The position numbers and the translations under genes were made by a program. The notes beneath the pieces are model-generated. The model did no database searches. It saw nothing but the letters and a program-made list of their open reading frames with translations, and was not told the origin of the DNA. Below are positions 1 to 11,600 of a DNA stretch of 48,144 nt, piece by piece (the first letter of the stretch is position 1; each line of letters opens with the position of its first letter). The stretch is from the NCBI GenBank assembly GCA_027487385.1, contig JAIYDS010000235.1, positions 1 through 48,144 of the forward strand, given 5' to 3'. Source of the DNA: Acetobacteraceae bacterium. Lineage in GTDB: Bacteria; Pseudomonadota; Alphaproteobacteria; Acetobacterales; Acetobacteraceae.

Positions 1-1067
1 TCATGCGCGGGGCAGCCGAAGATGGCGCCCGTGCCGTATTCCATCAGCACGAAATTCGCGATCCAGACCGGGTATTCCTGGCCGGTGAAGGGGTGCTTCA
101 CGGTGAAGCCGGTGTCGAAGCCCTTCTTCTCGCCCTGCTCGATCGCCACTTCGCTCGTGCCCATGGCGCGGCATTGGGCGATGAAGGCGGCGGCCTCGGC
201 CGAGCGCGCGGCTGCGGCGGCGGCCAGTGGGTGCTCGGCCGCAACGGCCAGGAAGGACATGCCGAAGAGCGTGTCCGGCCGGGTGGTGAAGACCTCCACC
301 TCATCCTGGCCATCCACCGGCGTGGCCAGTTGGAAGCGCAGGCGCGCGCCCTCGCTGCGGCCGATCCAGTTGGCCTGCATCAGCCGCACGCGTTCGGGCC
401 AGCGGTCGAGCGTGTTGAGCGCCTCCAGCAGATCCGGCGCGAATTTGGTGATGGCGAAGAACCACTGGCTGAGCTTCTTCTTCTCGACCGGGGCGCCGGA
501 GCGCCAGCCCTTGCCGTCAATCACCTGCTCATTGGCCAGAACGGTGCCATCCACCGGGTCCCAATTGACCCAGCTTTCCTTGCGTTCCACGAGGCCAGCC
601 TTGAGGCAATCGAGGAAGATCTTCTGCTGCTGGCCGTAATACTCGGGATCGCAGGTGGCGAATTCGCGCTCCCACTCCAGCGAAAGGCCCATGCGCTTCA
701 GCTCGGCGCGCATGTTCGCGATGTTGGCATAGGTCCATTTGGCGGGGTGGGTGCCGCGCTCGCGCGCCGCATTCTCGGCCGGGAGGCCGAAGGCGTCCCA
801 GCCCATCGGGTGCATCACCATATGGCCCTGCGCCCGCTTGTAGCGCGCCACCACATCGCCCAGCGTGTAGTTCCGCACATGCCCCATGTGGATCTTGCCC
901 GAGGGGTAGGGGAACATCTCCAGCACATAGTATTTCTTGGCGCCCGCGGGCGGCACGTCGGGCACGGAGAAGCAGCGGGCCGCCTCCCAGGCCTCCTGCC
1001 AGCGCGGCTCGGCGGCGGCGAAATCGTAGCGGGCGTCGTGGTGCGGCTTCTGGGGCGTGTCGGGCAT
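1..1067 (-). CDS. leuS: Leucyl-tRNA synthetase, N-terminal part (cut by window edge)
   Basis: Class I aminoacyl-tRNA synthetase that charges tRNA-Leu in the cytoplasm. The 355 visible residues begin [16 protein letters not shown] and carry the class I HIGH signature as [11 protein letters not shown] (HMGH at residues 60-63) in the Rossmann catalytic domain. The remainder is the start of the CP1 editing insertion, ending at the conserved GCPAHDE motif where the window stops. The rest of the gene, including the KMSKS loop, lies beyond base 1. The ATG at 1067 fits the family N terminus, and only a few codons upstream are free of conflict. It is transcribed divergently from the hydrolase gene at 1163, with 95 bases between them. 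Identity is secure from motif order and sequence. Confidence 0.97.
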   Translation of the reverse strand, partial: MPDTPQKPHHDARYDFAAAEPRWQEAWEAARCFSVPDVPPAGAKKYYVLEMFPYPSGKIHMGHVRNYTLGDVVARYKRAQGHMVMHPMGWDAFGLPAENAARERGTHPAKWTYANIANMRAELKRMGLSLEWEREFATCDPEYYGQQQKIFLDCLKAGLVERKESWVNWDPVDGTVLANEQVIDGKGWRSGAPVEKKKLSQWFFAITKFAPDLLEALNTLDRWPERVRLMQANWIGRSEGARLRFQLATPVDGQDEVEVFTTRPDTLFGMSFLAVAAEHPLAAAAAARSAEAAAFIAQCRAMGTSEVAIEQGEKKGFDTGFTVKHPFTGQEYPVWIANFVLMEYGTGAIFGCPAH

Positions 1068-1162
1068 GATGCGGCCTGAATAGAGCCGCAAGCCGGGCAC
1101 CTCAAGGCGGCAGGCGCGGTGGCCAGGGTTGCGGCGGCTGGAAATATGCCAAACTTGCCGCC

Positions 1163-2269
1163 ATGCGCTGGCTGCTGCTCCTCCTTCTCCTCGCCCCGCT
1201 TCCGGGGCTGGCCGCCGATGAGGCGGCGCATGCGCGCTTCTTCTCCGCCCGCTCCATCCCGGTGCCTCTGCCCTCCACCGGGCTCGCCATCTCCTTCACG
1301 CAGCATTACCGCGGGGCTGTGCCCCACGCCGCCTTCGCCTTCGCCCAGGGGACGGATGGGCGGGCCGCCTGGTCGCTGGTCTCAGGGCATGACAGTCCGG
1401 AATCGGCCCAGCGCCAGGCGCTGGCGAATTGCAACCGGCAACTCACCCGGATGCGCGGGGAGGGGGTGGGCAGCCCCTGCCGCATCCTGGCGGTGGATGG
1501 CGATCTGCGCGGCCCGGCGGGCGAGCCGCAAGCGGGTGCGCCCGCCATCGTGCCTGAGCGCGGCGGAATCGGCCCCTTCACCCGCAGTCCCTTCCATCTG
1601 CATCGGGGCCCGCGCGCGGCGGAGGGGGCGGTGATCTGGGCGCATGGCTATGGCGGGGCGGAGGAGGATCACCGCCACCACGCCCTGCCCGGGCTGGTCT
1701 CGCCCCTGAATGAGGCGGGCTTTGATGTGTTCCGCTTCGACCGCCACCCGGGGGATGACAGCCTCTTCATCACCCTGCCGCGCCTGGTGCGCGCCCTGCC
1801 GGCGCTGCGCGAGGCCGGGTATCGGCGGATCATCCTGGGCGGGCAGTCGCGCGGGGCCTGGCAGGCCATGCTCGCGGCGGCCGAGCGGCCGGAGCTGGTG
1901 GATGCCGTGCTGGCCGCCGCGCCCGCCGCCCATGGTGAGCGCCCCGAATTTCGCCCGCTGGCGCTGGAGGATTTTCGCCGGGTGCTGGCGGGGCTGGATG
2001 AGCAGCGCACGCGGCTGCTGGTGATGCTGTTCGACCGCGATGAATTCGACCCGAGTCCGGAGGAGCGGGGGCAGATGGTGGCGAGTCTCGCCCAGCGCCG
2101 GGCTGTGCCGACGCTGGCGCTCTGGGCCACCGGCCCGGCGCGGGGACATTCCGGCGTCTCGGATTGGCGCTTCACGCGGGATTACGCCGGTTGCGTGATC
2201 ACGTTGGTGCAGGCGCCAGCCAGCGCGGCCCCACGGGGCTTGCGTCGCGAGGGTTGCGGGGGCGGATGA
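1163..2269 (+). CDS. Secreted alpha/beta hydrolase-like protein
   Basis: A 368-residue protein with a strong Sec signal peptide ([20 protein letters not shown], cleavage probably after the second Ala of GLAA). The C-terminal two thirds has an alpha/beta hydrolase pattern: an oxyanion-type stretch IWAHGYGG, the nucleophile elbow GGQSRG with Ser229, an acidic region DRDEFDP near residue 290 and a candidate catalytic His329 in GHSG. The N-terminal 120 residues contain [19 protein letters not shown], resembling the small DUF4189-like modules often found in secreted proteins of this group. The substrate is unknown; an esterase or peptidase-like role in the periplasm is possible. The last 25 residues are rich in Ala, Arg and Gly, look unlike a hydrolase C terminus and may be a poorly conserved tail. 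The gene stands alone: leuS diverges upstream and an AT-rich intergenic region follows. Confidence 0.75.
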   Translation: MRWLLLLLLLAPLPGLAADEAAHARFFSARSIPVPLPSTGLAISFTQHYRGAVPHAAFAFAQGTDGRAAWSLVSGHDSPESAQRQALANCNRQLTRMRGEGVGSPCRILAVDGDLRGPAGEPQAGAPAIVPERGGIGPFTRSPFHLHRGPRAAEGAVIWAHGYGGAEEDHRHHALPGLVSPLNEAGFDVFRFDRHPGDDSLFITLPRLVRALPALREAGYRRIILGGQSRGAWQAMLAAAERPELVDAVLAAAPAAHGERPEFRPLALEDFRRVLAGLDEQRTRLLVMLFDRDEFDPSPEERGQMVASLAQRRAVPTLALWATGPARGHSGVSDWRFTRDYAGCVITLVQAPASAAPRGLRREGCGGG

Positions 2270-2322
2270 CCGCCCTGCAGATTTCGTTTCGATCTACCAG
2301 AAAATAAGACATTCCTTGCACT

Positions 2323-2343
2323 TGACATTTTGGGAAGTTGTCA
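2323..2343. promoter_or_regulatory. Inverted repeat TGACA-N11-TGTCA, possible operator
   Basis: TGACA at 2323-2327 is mirrored by TGTCA at 2339-2343 with an 11-base spacer. The same half-site recurs in the opposite arrangement at 2411-2428, which is the main reason to list this weak repeat. No regulator is assigned. Confidence 0.3.
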
Positions 2344-2410
2344 TCGCTCGACTTTTCATATAAAGGGAATTGTATCAAAAAAGAAAAGTTTTTCCCTGGC
2401 TTCGGTTGTG

Positions 2411-2428
2411 GTGTCATCGCGCTGACAC
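2411..2428. promoter_or_regulatory. Perfect palindrome GTGTCA-N6-TGACAC, probable operator
   Basis: Six-base perfect arms (2411-2416 and 2423-2428) are separated by TCGCGC, giving an 18-base dyad of the size bound by dimeric helix-turn-helix regulators. It lies about 110 bases upstream of the predicted -35 of the adhesin gene, so an activator or a looping repressor would fit better than a simple blocker. The regulator is unknown. Confidence 0.4.
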
Positions 2429-2539
2429 ATTCAATTCGGAAAACATATTGTAGAACAGAGGCTTGAAAGAGGCGCCTCAATCCCCGGATCAGATCATCTC
2501 AAAAAGATTACCGACTCTTGAAAAGCCGAAAACGCCCCA

Positions 2540-2570
2540 TTGACGGAAGGTCTCAAAAAAGCGTAAACAT
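2540..2570 (+). promoter_or_regulatory. Sigma70-like promoter of the giant adhesin gene
   Basis: TTGACG at 2540-2545 is followed after 18 bases by TAAACA (2564-2569). Transcription would begin near 2576-2578, leaving a leader of about 47 bases that starts almost exactly at a hairpin. The call rests on consensus and spacing only. Confidence 0.45.
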
Positions 2571-2578
2571 CGCCTTAA

Positions 2579-2607
2579 CGGAAGGAAGGCCCCCCTTCGT
2601 CCTTCCG
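2579..2607 (+). promoter_or_regulatory. 5' UTR hairpin immediately upstream of the Shine-Dalgarno
   Basis: CGGAAGGA (2579-2586) pairs perfectly with TCCTTCCG (2600-2607) around a 13-base loop. The Shine-Dalgarno GGAGG is at 2611-2615 and the ATG at 2624. If the promoter at 2540-2570 is right, the hairpin sits at the very 5' end of the message, the position of the stabilising stems known for long-lived envelope-protein mRNAs such as ompA. A role in message stability or translational control is inferred. Confidence 0.45.
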
Positions 2608-2623
2608 GCTGGAGGCAAAGCCC

Positions 2624-5600
2624 ATGTCTGCTCGTCCGATCGTCTCGTTCCTTGGTGGTTCCGCCCTTAGCGCGCCCATCGGCGGCCTGCAGACCCTTAC
2701 GGTCCGCTTCGACAATGTCCCCGACGCGGCTCCCGGCTCGAATGTCGGCTATTCGCCCTACATCAACCTGGTCCTGCCGACGAACGGCGCGGATGGCGAG
2801 GGCTTCGGCAGCGCCGGCGCCACGGCGAATGACGGCGTGGTCTTCCAAGGTGCCAGCTACCTCGGCGCGCCGCTGGAGCAATGGGTCCTGGAATTCCCCG
2901 CGGGCGGCACCGTCACCCACCCGTTCAGCAAGGACGCGGCGGGCAACCCTCTCATCATCACCGGCACGCCGGGTGAGACGCTGGTCGTCCTGCGCCTGCC
3001 CTTCGGCAGCTTCACGCCGGACCAGACCGCGGCCGATGTCCAGGTGAAGCTGCAGGTCTCGAGCTCGGCCGATCTCGGTGCGCCCCTGAACGTGCAGGCC
3101 AGCGGTGGCTTCGCCTATGGCCTCGACCCGCTGCTGAACCCCAGCACCGACTCGCCCGTCTTCGGCCCCACCACCAGCCTGGCCATCACCCCCACCGTCA
3201 TCGCGGTGGATGTGGATTATGTCGGCCCCGAGCAGGAGACGGCGACCGGCCCCTCCTACCCGCGCGAATGGCTGGTCAAGGCGCTGATCGCCGATGGCCA
3301 GACCATGACCGGCCTGACCCTGCGCGACTCCATGCCGGACGGCACCTTCATCAAGTCCGTTTCCATCGTGAACGGCACGGGCACCACCTTCTTCGACAAT
3401 GCCACGGGCGAAGTGCGCGCCGATTTCACCGGCAGCTACACGGGCGGCGTCGGCGGCGTGCCCACGCTGAAGATCGAGTTCTACGTCCCCGAATTCCTGC
3501 GCGACGGCGTGACGCCCGTGCTCGACCCTGTCACCGGCGCCTTCCGCGTGCTGGAGAACAATGCCCGCCTCGACGCCACCTGGGACCCGACCGACAGCCG
3601 CGACCCGATCCAGGTCTTCGCGCTCAATCCCGTTGGCCCCGAGGATGTGATTACGGCGAAGTCCATCGCCGTGCAGAAGTCGGTGACGCCCCTGACCACG
3701 CTCAAGGCGGGCGAGAACCTGCAATGGACGCTGGATGGGCAGGTCTCCAACTACTTCAACATGGATGACCTCATCCTCATCGACAAGCTGAGCGACGGTC
3801 AGGTCTTCGACGCGAGCAAGCCTGTCACCATCGAGATGGAGGAAGGCGGCAGCCCGATCTTCTCCGGCACCATCGCAAGCGCGAACATCCATGTGGTGCG
3901 TGACCCCGCGACGGGCATCTCCACCATCACCTTCGACGTCTCGCAGGAAATGCGTGACCGCGGCATCGACGATGTGCTGAACGGCCGCCCGGGCGGCATC
4001 GAGAACAAGGCGACGGTGCTGGTCAAGTTCCAGAGCACCATCGAGACCACCTACATCTCCACCGCACCGGCCCCCTCGAACGAGCCGCTGGTGGACCAGG
4101 GCGACCCGCTGTCGAACGGCATCGATTTCGGCGGTGTGGTGGATGAGCACAACAACTACAAGGCGGACGACAGCGGCGCCGGCGTGACCCTGCCGGTGAG
4201 CAACGTCACCAAGTCCATCTACGCCATCAACGGCAACACCGGCTTCACGCCCGGCCCCGTCTCGGCCGGCGATGCCATCACCTTCCGCCTGACGCTCGAC
4301 ATGCCGCTGACCGGCGCGCATGACGTGCAACTGCGCGACTACCTGCCCCTGCCCGTGCTCAGGGCCATCTCCGGCATGACCTTCGCCGATGTGGTGAGCG
4401 CGGCGACGCCGGGCGCCAACCAGGTGAAGTGGGGGCCGGACGCGAGCTATGACAGCTCGGGCGATCCGACCACGCTGCCGAGCATCAGCTATGACAGCGC
4501 CAGCAACGAGCTCACCTTCGACTTTGGCGATGCCGTGGCGCCGGGCAACCCCGCCTCCACCATTGACCTGCTCTTCACCGTGGTGGTGGCCGACGAAGAG
4601 TTCGGCGACGGCCTGCTGCTGACCAACCAGGTCACCAGCACCGAGACCAACAGCTTCGGCAAGGAATTCCAGGACAACGCCATCGTCCAGTTCGTGCTGG
4701 GCGAGCCCGAGCTGAACATCACCAAGGGCGTGATCGCGGACACGAATTCCGCCGCCAACCTGACGAGGACGGCCGGCCCCGACGGCATCAGCTTCACCGC
4801 CCCCGGCAGCAGCGGCAACCGCTTCTCCGGCGGCGTGATCAGCAGCAACGCGCTGGACAACCGGCTGATCGACGCCGACCTCGTCGGCGCTGATGCGGGG
4901 GACCGCGTCTCCTTCGCCATCGTGGTCGAGAACACGGGCAGCTCGCTCAAGGGCGCCTTTGACGTCCTGATCCGCGACACGCTGCCGGCCGGCTTCGAGG
5001 TTCCGGCCGGCGGGCTGAACCTGCGCATCACCGATGGCGCGGGCAACCTGATCCCCTTCACCATCGAAGGCAGCAGCATCTTCGACCCGGCCGGCGGCAT
5101 CCGCCTGGGCGATGCGCTGAACAGCGGCAGCATCGGCGCCTATAGCGCGACCAGCGGCGACAACATCATCGTCATCACCTATGACCTGGAGCTGGTGGAC
5201 AATGTCGCCGCCTTCGGGGCGGACCTGACCAACACCGCCACCATCGAGCACTTCGCTGCGATGGAAGGCGGCATCGACCGCACCGACTACACCCCGGCGG
5301 GGGACCTGACCGACACCGCCACCGTCACCACGCAGGCGCCGCGGCCCATCAAGGCCGTCTTCTCCACCAGCGAAAGCCACACCGGCCACCTGGCGGGCAA
5401 CGACTCCCTGACCGATGCCACCATCGGCGAGACGGTCACCTACCGCATCACCGTCACCGTGCCGGAAGGCCGGATGACCGATTTCCGCGTGGAAGACTGG
5501 CTGCCCACCTCCGACGCCAATGGCGGCGGCGTGATGGAGATCCTGGACGCCCGCTTCATCGGCGTCACCGGCCTGGGCGGCGGCAGCGTCTTCGACACGA

Positions 5601-8600
5601 CGCCCGACATCATCCTCTCCGACAGCGACGGCATCAATGGCCGCGACCGCGCGACCTTCGTCTTCGGCGACGTGCTGAACACGGCCAATACGCTGGGCAC
5701 GCAGCCCGCGACGGTGACGCTGGAAGTGGATGCCCGCGTCAAGAACGTGAACGCCAACCAGCGCGGCGATGTGCTGACCAACAAGGTCATCGTCAGCGCG
5801 GTGAACCCGAATGCGCCGGGCAACCGCACCGAGACCACGGCCACCACCGATATCGAAGTGGTCGGCCCCAACATCGTCACCGACAAGACGGCCAATGTCA
5901 CCGCGGCCGACGCGCATGACCTGATCAACTACACCATCACGGTCGAGAATCGCGGCGTGCCGGCGGCGGGCAATGCCGGTGGCGATTTCACCGCCCGCGC
6001 CTGGGATGTCAGCATCAAGGACCAGCTGCTCGACGTGTTGCAGGACGCGACCGTGGTCGGCAACGTCACCATCACCGGTGTGGCCTCCGGCCGCATCACC
6101 GATGTGACCGCGGCCAACCTGCAGGACATTGACTATCTGGTGGACTTCCTCGACCCGGGCGAGAAGGTGACCGTCACCTTTACCGTCCGCGTGGATGGCG
6201 ATGCCGATGCGGGCGAGAAGCTGGACAACACCGCCACCGGCTCCGGCTCCTCGATGGACGGCACCGCGCCGGATGACCGCACGAGCACGGATGACGGCAC
6301 CCACACCGTCACCATCCGCCCGCCCAGCGTCACCAAGACCATCATCGCCACCTCCAACCCCGACACCCGCGGCCCGGCGGCGGAGGGCACCACGCCGCTC
6401 GACCGGCATGACAGCGGCAAGCCCGACCTCGCCATCGGCGAGGAGGTGACCTACGAAATCCGCGTCCGACTGCCGGAAGGCGACAGCCCGAACCTGCGCA
6501 TCATCGACGCCCTGGAAGACGGGACAGGCAGCCGCAACGGCTATCTCCAGCTGGTGCCGGGCTCCATCGAGGTCATCTCGGTCGGCTCCGCGCTGACCAC
6601 CTATAGCGGCGGCGTGATCGGCGCGCCCACGCTCGACCCGACCAACACCGGCAACAACGGCAGCAACGACACCTACACGCTGAACTTCGGCAATGTCCGC
6701 AACACGCTGGTCAATGCCGACACCGATGCCGAGGTGATCGTCCTGCGCCTGAAGGCGATCGTCACGGATGTGACCGCCAATGGCGACCGCGACGTCCTCA
6801 CCAACACCGCCAGCGCGCAGACAGGCACCGCCGGCTCCACGCCGACCAGCACCAGCAACAACGCGACGGTGGATGTGGATGTGGTCGAGCCGTTTCTCGT
6901 CATTGACAAATCCTCGACGCTGGCTGCGCCGAGCCAGCCGCTCGATGCCGGCGCCCTGGTGAACTACAGCATCACCATCCGCCACGATGCGAATTCCGAC
7001 GCGCCCGCCTATGACCTGGCGCTGACCGACCTGATCCCGACCGGCATGGTGCTGGTCGCCGGCACGCTCACCGCCAGCACCGGCAGCATCAGCAATGTGG
7101 GCAACGCGATTTCCTGGAGCACGGATCGCTACGCGCTGGGCTCGGCCACCGTCACCATCACCTACCAGGCCCGCGCGCTGGATACGGTGACGCCCGGCCA
7201 GGTGCTCGCGAACACCGCCCGCCTGACCTACGACACCAACCCGGCCGACCCGGTGAACCCCGCCGCACCAACGGCCGAGGAAGACCTGGCGAGCCGCAGC
7301 TACAACATCCAGGACACCGAGAGCCGCACCGTCGTCCTCGCGCCGACCATCGACAAGTCGGTCATCGCGACCGGCGATGCCAATACCGGCTCCAGCTTCG
7401 GCAATGCCAGCAACCCCGACGCCGCGCCGGGCGAGACGGTCACTTATCGCCTCACGGTCACGGTGGGCGAGGGCACGCAGCGCCTGGTCGTCACCGACAG
7501 CCTGCCGACCGGCCTGATCTTCGAGAGCGCCTCGGTCGAGAGCATCGGCTCCACGATCAGCGGTTCCTCGCTGAACGTGGGTTCGGCCGCCACGACCGTC
7601 TCGGGCGGCGCCTATACCTTCGACTTCGGCACCATCGTCAATCTGGGCGACAATGACCGCGATGCGGGCGACACCGTCACCATCCTGGTGAATGCGCGCG
7701 TGGCCACGACGGCCACGGCCGGCAGCACGCTGACCAACACCGGCCGCGTCGAGACCTTCGCGCCGGGTGGCGGCAAGCCGGGCCTGGGCAGCGCCACGGA
7801 TCCGGCGGCCATTGACATCGTCCGCCCCGACCTGGTGATCGCCAAGGACGTGGCGGCCGGCAATGGCGGCGATGCGGGTGACCTGGTCACCTACCAGATC
7901 ACGCTGAGCCACGCCTCGGGCAGCAGCGCCGCGGCCTACCTGGTCAACCTGGCCGATGTGATCCCGGCCGGCCTCACGCTGGTGGCCGGCACGGCCACCG
8001 CCTCGCGCGGCACCATCACCGAGGCTGGCGGCAATATCGGCTACACGCTGAACCAGTTCCTGCTGGGCGACGCGCCGGTCATCATCACCTACCAGGCGCG
8101 CCTCGCCGGCAATATCGTGGATGGCCAGGCCATCACGAACACGGCGAGCGTCACCTACAGCTCCGCCCCCATCCTGGGCGCGAGCGTGACCGAGACCGAC
8201 CCCGCGACGCTCACCACCGACATCGTGAACACGGTGGTGAAGACGCTGGTCTCCACCTCGCTCGGCGCCACGGTCGGCAATGCGGTCGGCATCGGTGAGG
8301 AAGCGACCTTCCTGGTCACCGCGACGCTGGGCGAGGGCGCGCAGCGCATCGTGCTGCGTGACGTGCTGCCCGAGGGCCTGGACCTGGTGAGCAGCGAACT
8401 GGTTTCGCTGGGCGGGATCACGGGCTCCGCCCTCAATGTGGGCGCTGCCGGCACCTATGATGCGGCGACGCGCACCCTCTCCTTCAACCTGGGCGACATC
8501 CACAACCCCTTCGACAACGCGATCACCGCGAGCGACCAGGTGATCTTCCGCGTGGTGGCCCGCGCCGCCGACATCGTGGGCAACACGGCCGGCAAGGTGC

Positions 8601-11600
8601 TGGACAACCAGGGCCAGGTGGTCTCCTCCGCGCCGGTGAACCCCTATGCGGTGGCGCCCGGCTCCTCGCTCACCACCGTCAGCGAGAATGAGGCGGTGAC
8701 CGTGGTGCGCGCCTCGCTCGGCGGCATTGCCTTCACCGACCTGAACGGCAATGGCCAGCGCCAGGTGGGCGACACCATCCTCGCCGGCATCACCGTCACG
8801 CTGCTGAACGCCGATGGCTCTGCCACGGGCCGCACGGCCGTGACCGGACCCGATGGCTCCTACCTCTTCGACGGGCTGGTGCCCGGCAGCTACCGCGTCC
8901 GCTTCGACGAGAGCGCGGGCAACCTGCGCACCCTGGGCAATGTGAACCCGGACACGACCGACAGCGACGCCGACCAGGCCACGGGCATCACGCCCGTCTA
9001 TACGCTGGCCAATGGCGACAATGTCCGCAATGTGGATGGCGGCTTCTACAAGCTCGCCACCATCGGCGACCGCGTCTGGGAGGACATGAACGGCGATGGC
9101 CTGCAGAATGACGGCGCGACCGGCATTGTCGGCGCCACCGTCCAGCTGCTGAACAGCAGCGGCAGCGTCATCCAGACCACAACCACGGGCACCGATGGCT
9201 TCTACCAGTTCACCGGCCTGATCCCGGGCGACTATGCGGTGCAGGTGCTGCCCGCCGGCTTCACCGCCTCCCCGCGCAACGCCAACAGCAATGGCAGCGA
9301 GGCGACGGACAGCGATGTGAATGCGACCGGCCGCAGCGACAGCTTCAACCTGGAGAGCAACGAGAACGAGGCCCGCCTGGATGCCGGCTTCTACAAGGGC
9401 GCCAAGCTCGGCGGCACGCTCTTCGAGGATGTGAACGGCGACGGCCTGCAGGGCGGCCCCGGCGAGGGCGGCATCTCCGGCCGCGTGGTCGAGCTGCTGG
9501 ACAGCGCGGGCAATGCCACGGGCCGCACCGCCGTCACCGACGGCAATGGCGACTACCTCTTCGACAATCTGGCGCCCGGCACCTATGCCGTCCGCTTCGT
9601 GCCGAATGCGGCGACGCCCTTCACCAAGGCGAATATCGGCCTGAATGACGGCGTGGACAGCGACGCCAACACCACCACCGGCAAGACGGCAAACATCACC
9701 CTCGCCTCGGGCGGCGATGACCGCACGCTCGATGCCGGCGTCTATCGCCCCGCCACCATCGGCGACCGGGTCTTCGAGGACATGGACGGCGACGGCTTCC
9801 AGGATCCCGGCGAGCCCGGCCTGGCCGGCGCCACCGTGCGCCTGCTGAACGCCGATGGCACGCCGGTCTCGGGTGTTGCGCCCATCACGACCGATGCCAC
9901 GGGCAGCTATAGCTTCACCCAGCTCGCGCCCGGCGACTACCGCGTCGAGATCATCCGCGCCGGCTACTTCCCGACGCTGAAGGACAACGCCTTCGACGGC
10001 GTGGACAGCGACATCGCGTCGAATGGCCGCACCGATGTGGTGAACCTGATCTCCGGCGAGATCGACAACTCGGTGGATGGCGGTCTCTACCGCACCGCCA
10101 CGCTGGGCGATCGCGTCTGGCTCGATGCCGACAATGACGGCAACCAGGATGCGGGGGAGGCTGGCGTTGCTGGCGTCACCGTCCGCCTGCTGCGCGCCGA
10201 TGGCACCCCGACCGGCCTCACCACCACCACCAACGGCTCGGGCAACTACAGCTTCACGAACCTGGCCCCCGGCGACTACCGGGTGGAATTCGTCGCCCCC
10301 ACGAACCGCGCCTTCGGCAAGCAGGACCAGGTGGCGGATGGCCTGGACAGCGATGTGAACAGCGCGGGCGTGACCGGCATCATCAGCCTGGAGTCGGGCG
10401 AGATCGACAACAGCGTGGATGCCGCCATCGTCGAGCTCGGCAATCTCGCGGGCCGCGTCTGGGTGGACCGCGACGGTGACGGCCTGGAGGAGGCCGGCGA
10501 AGCTGCGCGCTCGGGCATCACCGTGCGCCTGCTCAATGCCGACGGCACCCCCACCGGCCGCACGACCACCACGGATGTGAATGGCGAATATCTCTTCACC
10601 GAGGTGGTGGCCGGCAGCTACCGCGTCGAATTCGTCATCCCCCCGGGCCTCAAGCTGACGCTGCGCGACCAGGGGCTGAACGACACGATCGACAGCGACC
10701 CGAATGCGACGAGCGGCATCACCGACCCGGTGAGCGTCTTCCCGGCGACGACGACGCGCGATGTGGACGCGGGCGTCTATGTGCCCGCCAGCCTGGGCGA
10801 TCGCGTCTGGCACGACCTGAACGCCAATGGCGTGCAGGATCCGGGTGAGGCGGGCCTTGCCCATGTCACGGTGCGCCTGCTGGCCGCCGATGGCGTGACG
10901 GTGATCGCCAGCACCACCACCAATGGCAGCGGCAACTACAGCTTCGGCGACCTCGCCCCGGGCCAGTATGGCGTGCGGGTGGAGCGGCCCTCGGGCTACG
11001 AGACCTCGCCCATCGACCAGGGCGGCAACGACACGACCGACAGCGACGCCAATGCCGCGGGCGTGATCGCGCCCACCATGATCTTCTCGGGCGATGCCCG
11101 CACGGATCTGGATGCCGGCCTCTTCCAGCGCGTCACCATCGGCGACCGCGTCTGGATGGACAGCAACGGCAACGGCCTGCAGGATCCTGGCGAGGCCAAT
11201 GCGCCGGGCGTGACGGTGCAGCTGCGCAACACGGCGGGCACGGTGCTCGCCACCACGGCGACGGATGCGAGCGGGAACTACAGCTTCGCGAACCTGCTGC
11301 CCGGCACCTACAATGTGCGCTTCACCGCGCCCGGCGGCACGCTGTTCACCACGCGCGACGCTGGCAATGACGCGCTGGACAGCGATGCCAACACCACCAA
11401 CGGCACCACCGGCAACATCACGCTGACCTCGGGGCAGACCAACAACACGCGGGATGCGGGCCTGATCCTGGCCGCCTCCATCGGCGACCGCGTCTGGGCG
11501 GATCTGGACCGCGACGGCCAGCAGGATGGCGAGGAGCCGGGCATCGGCAACGTCACCGTCCGGCTGCTCTCCGCGGCGGGCGCGGTCATCGCCACCACGA

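Larger units (their letters stand above)
2270..2623. other. AT-rich intergenic region upstream of the giant adhesin gene
   Basis: There is no convincing gene in these 354 bases. The part from about 2280 to 2580 is strikingly AT-rich compared with the surrounding genes, with runs such as TCAAAAAAGAAAAG and several AT-rich blocks. It holds two inverted repeats built on the same TGTCA/TGACA half-site, a sigma70-like promoter and a hairpin just before the ribosome binding site (listed separately). This looks like a regulatory region for the 10.8-kb gene that follows; AT-rich silencer or MucR/H-NS-like binding is an inference. Confidence 0.7.

Noticed and set aside
2199-2480. 93-codon minus-strand frame in the AT-rich region
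   Set aside because: It begins with TTG, overlaps the 3' end of the hydrolase gene, has no recognisable family and covers the palindromic regulatory region.
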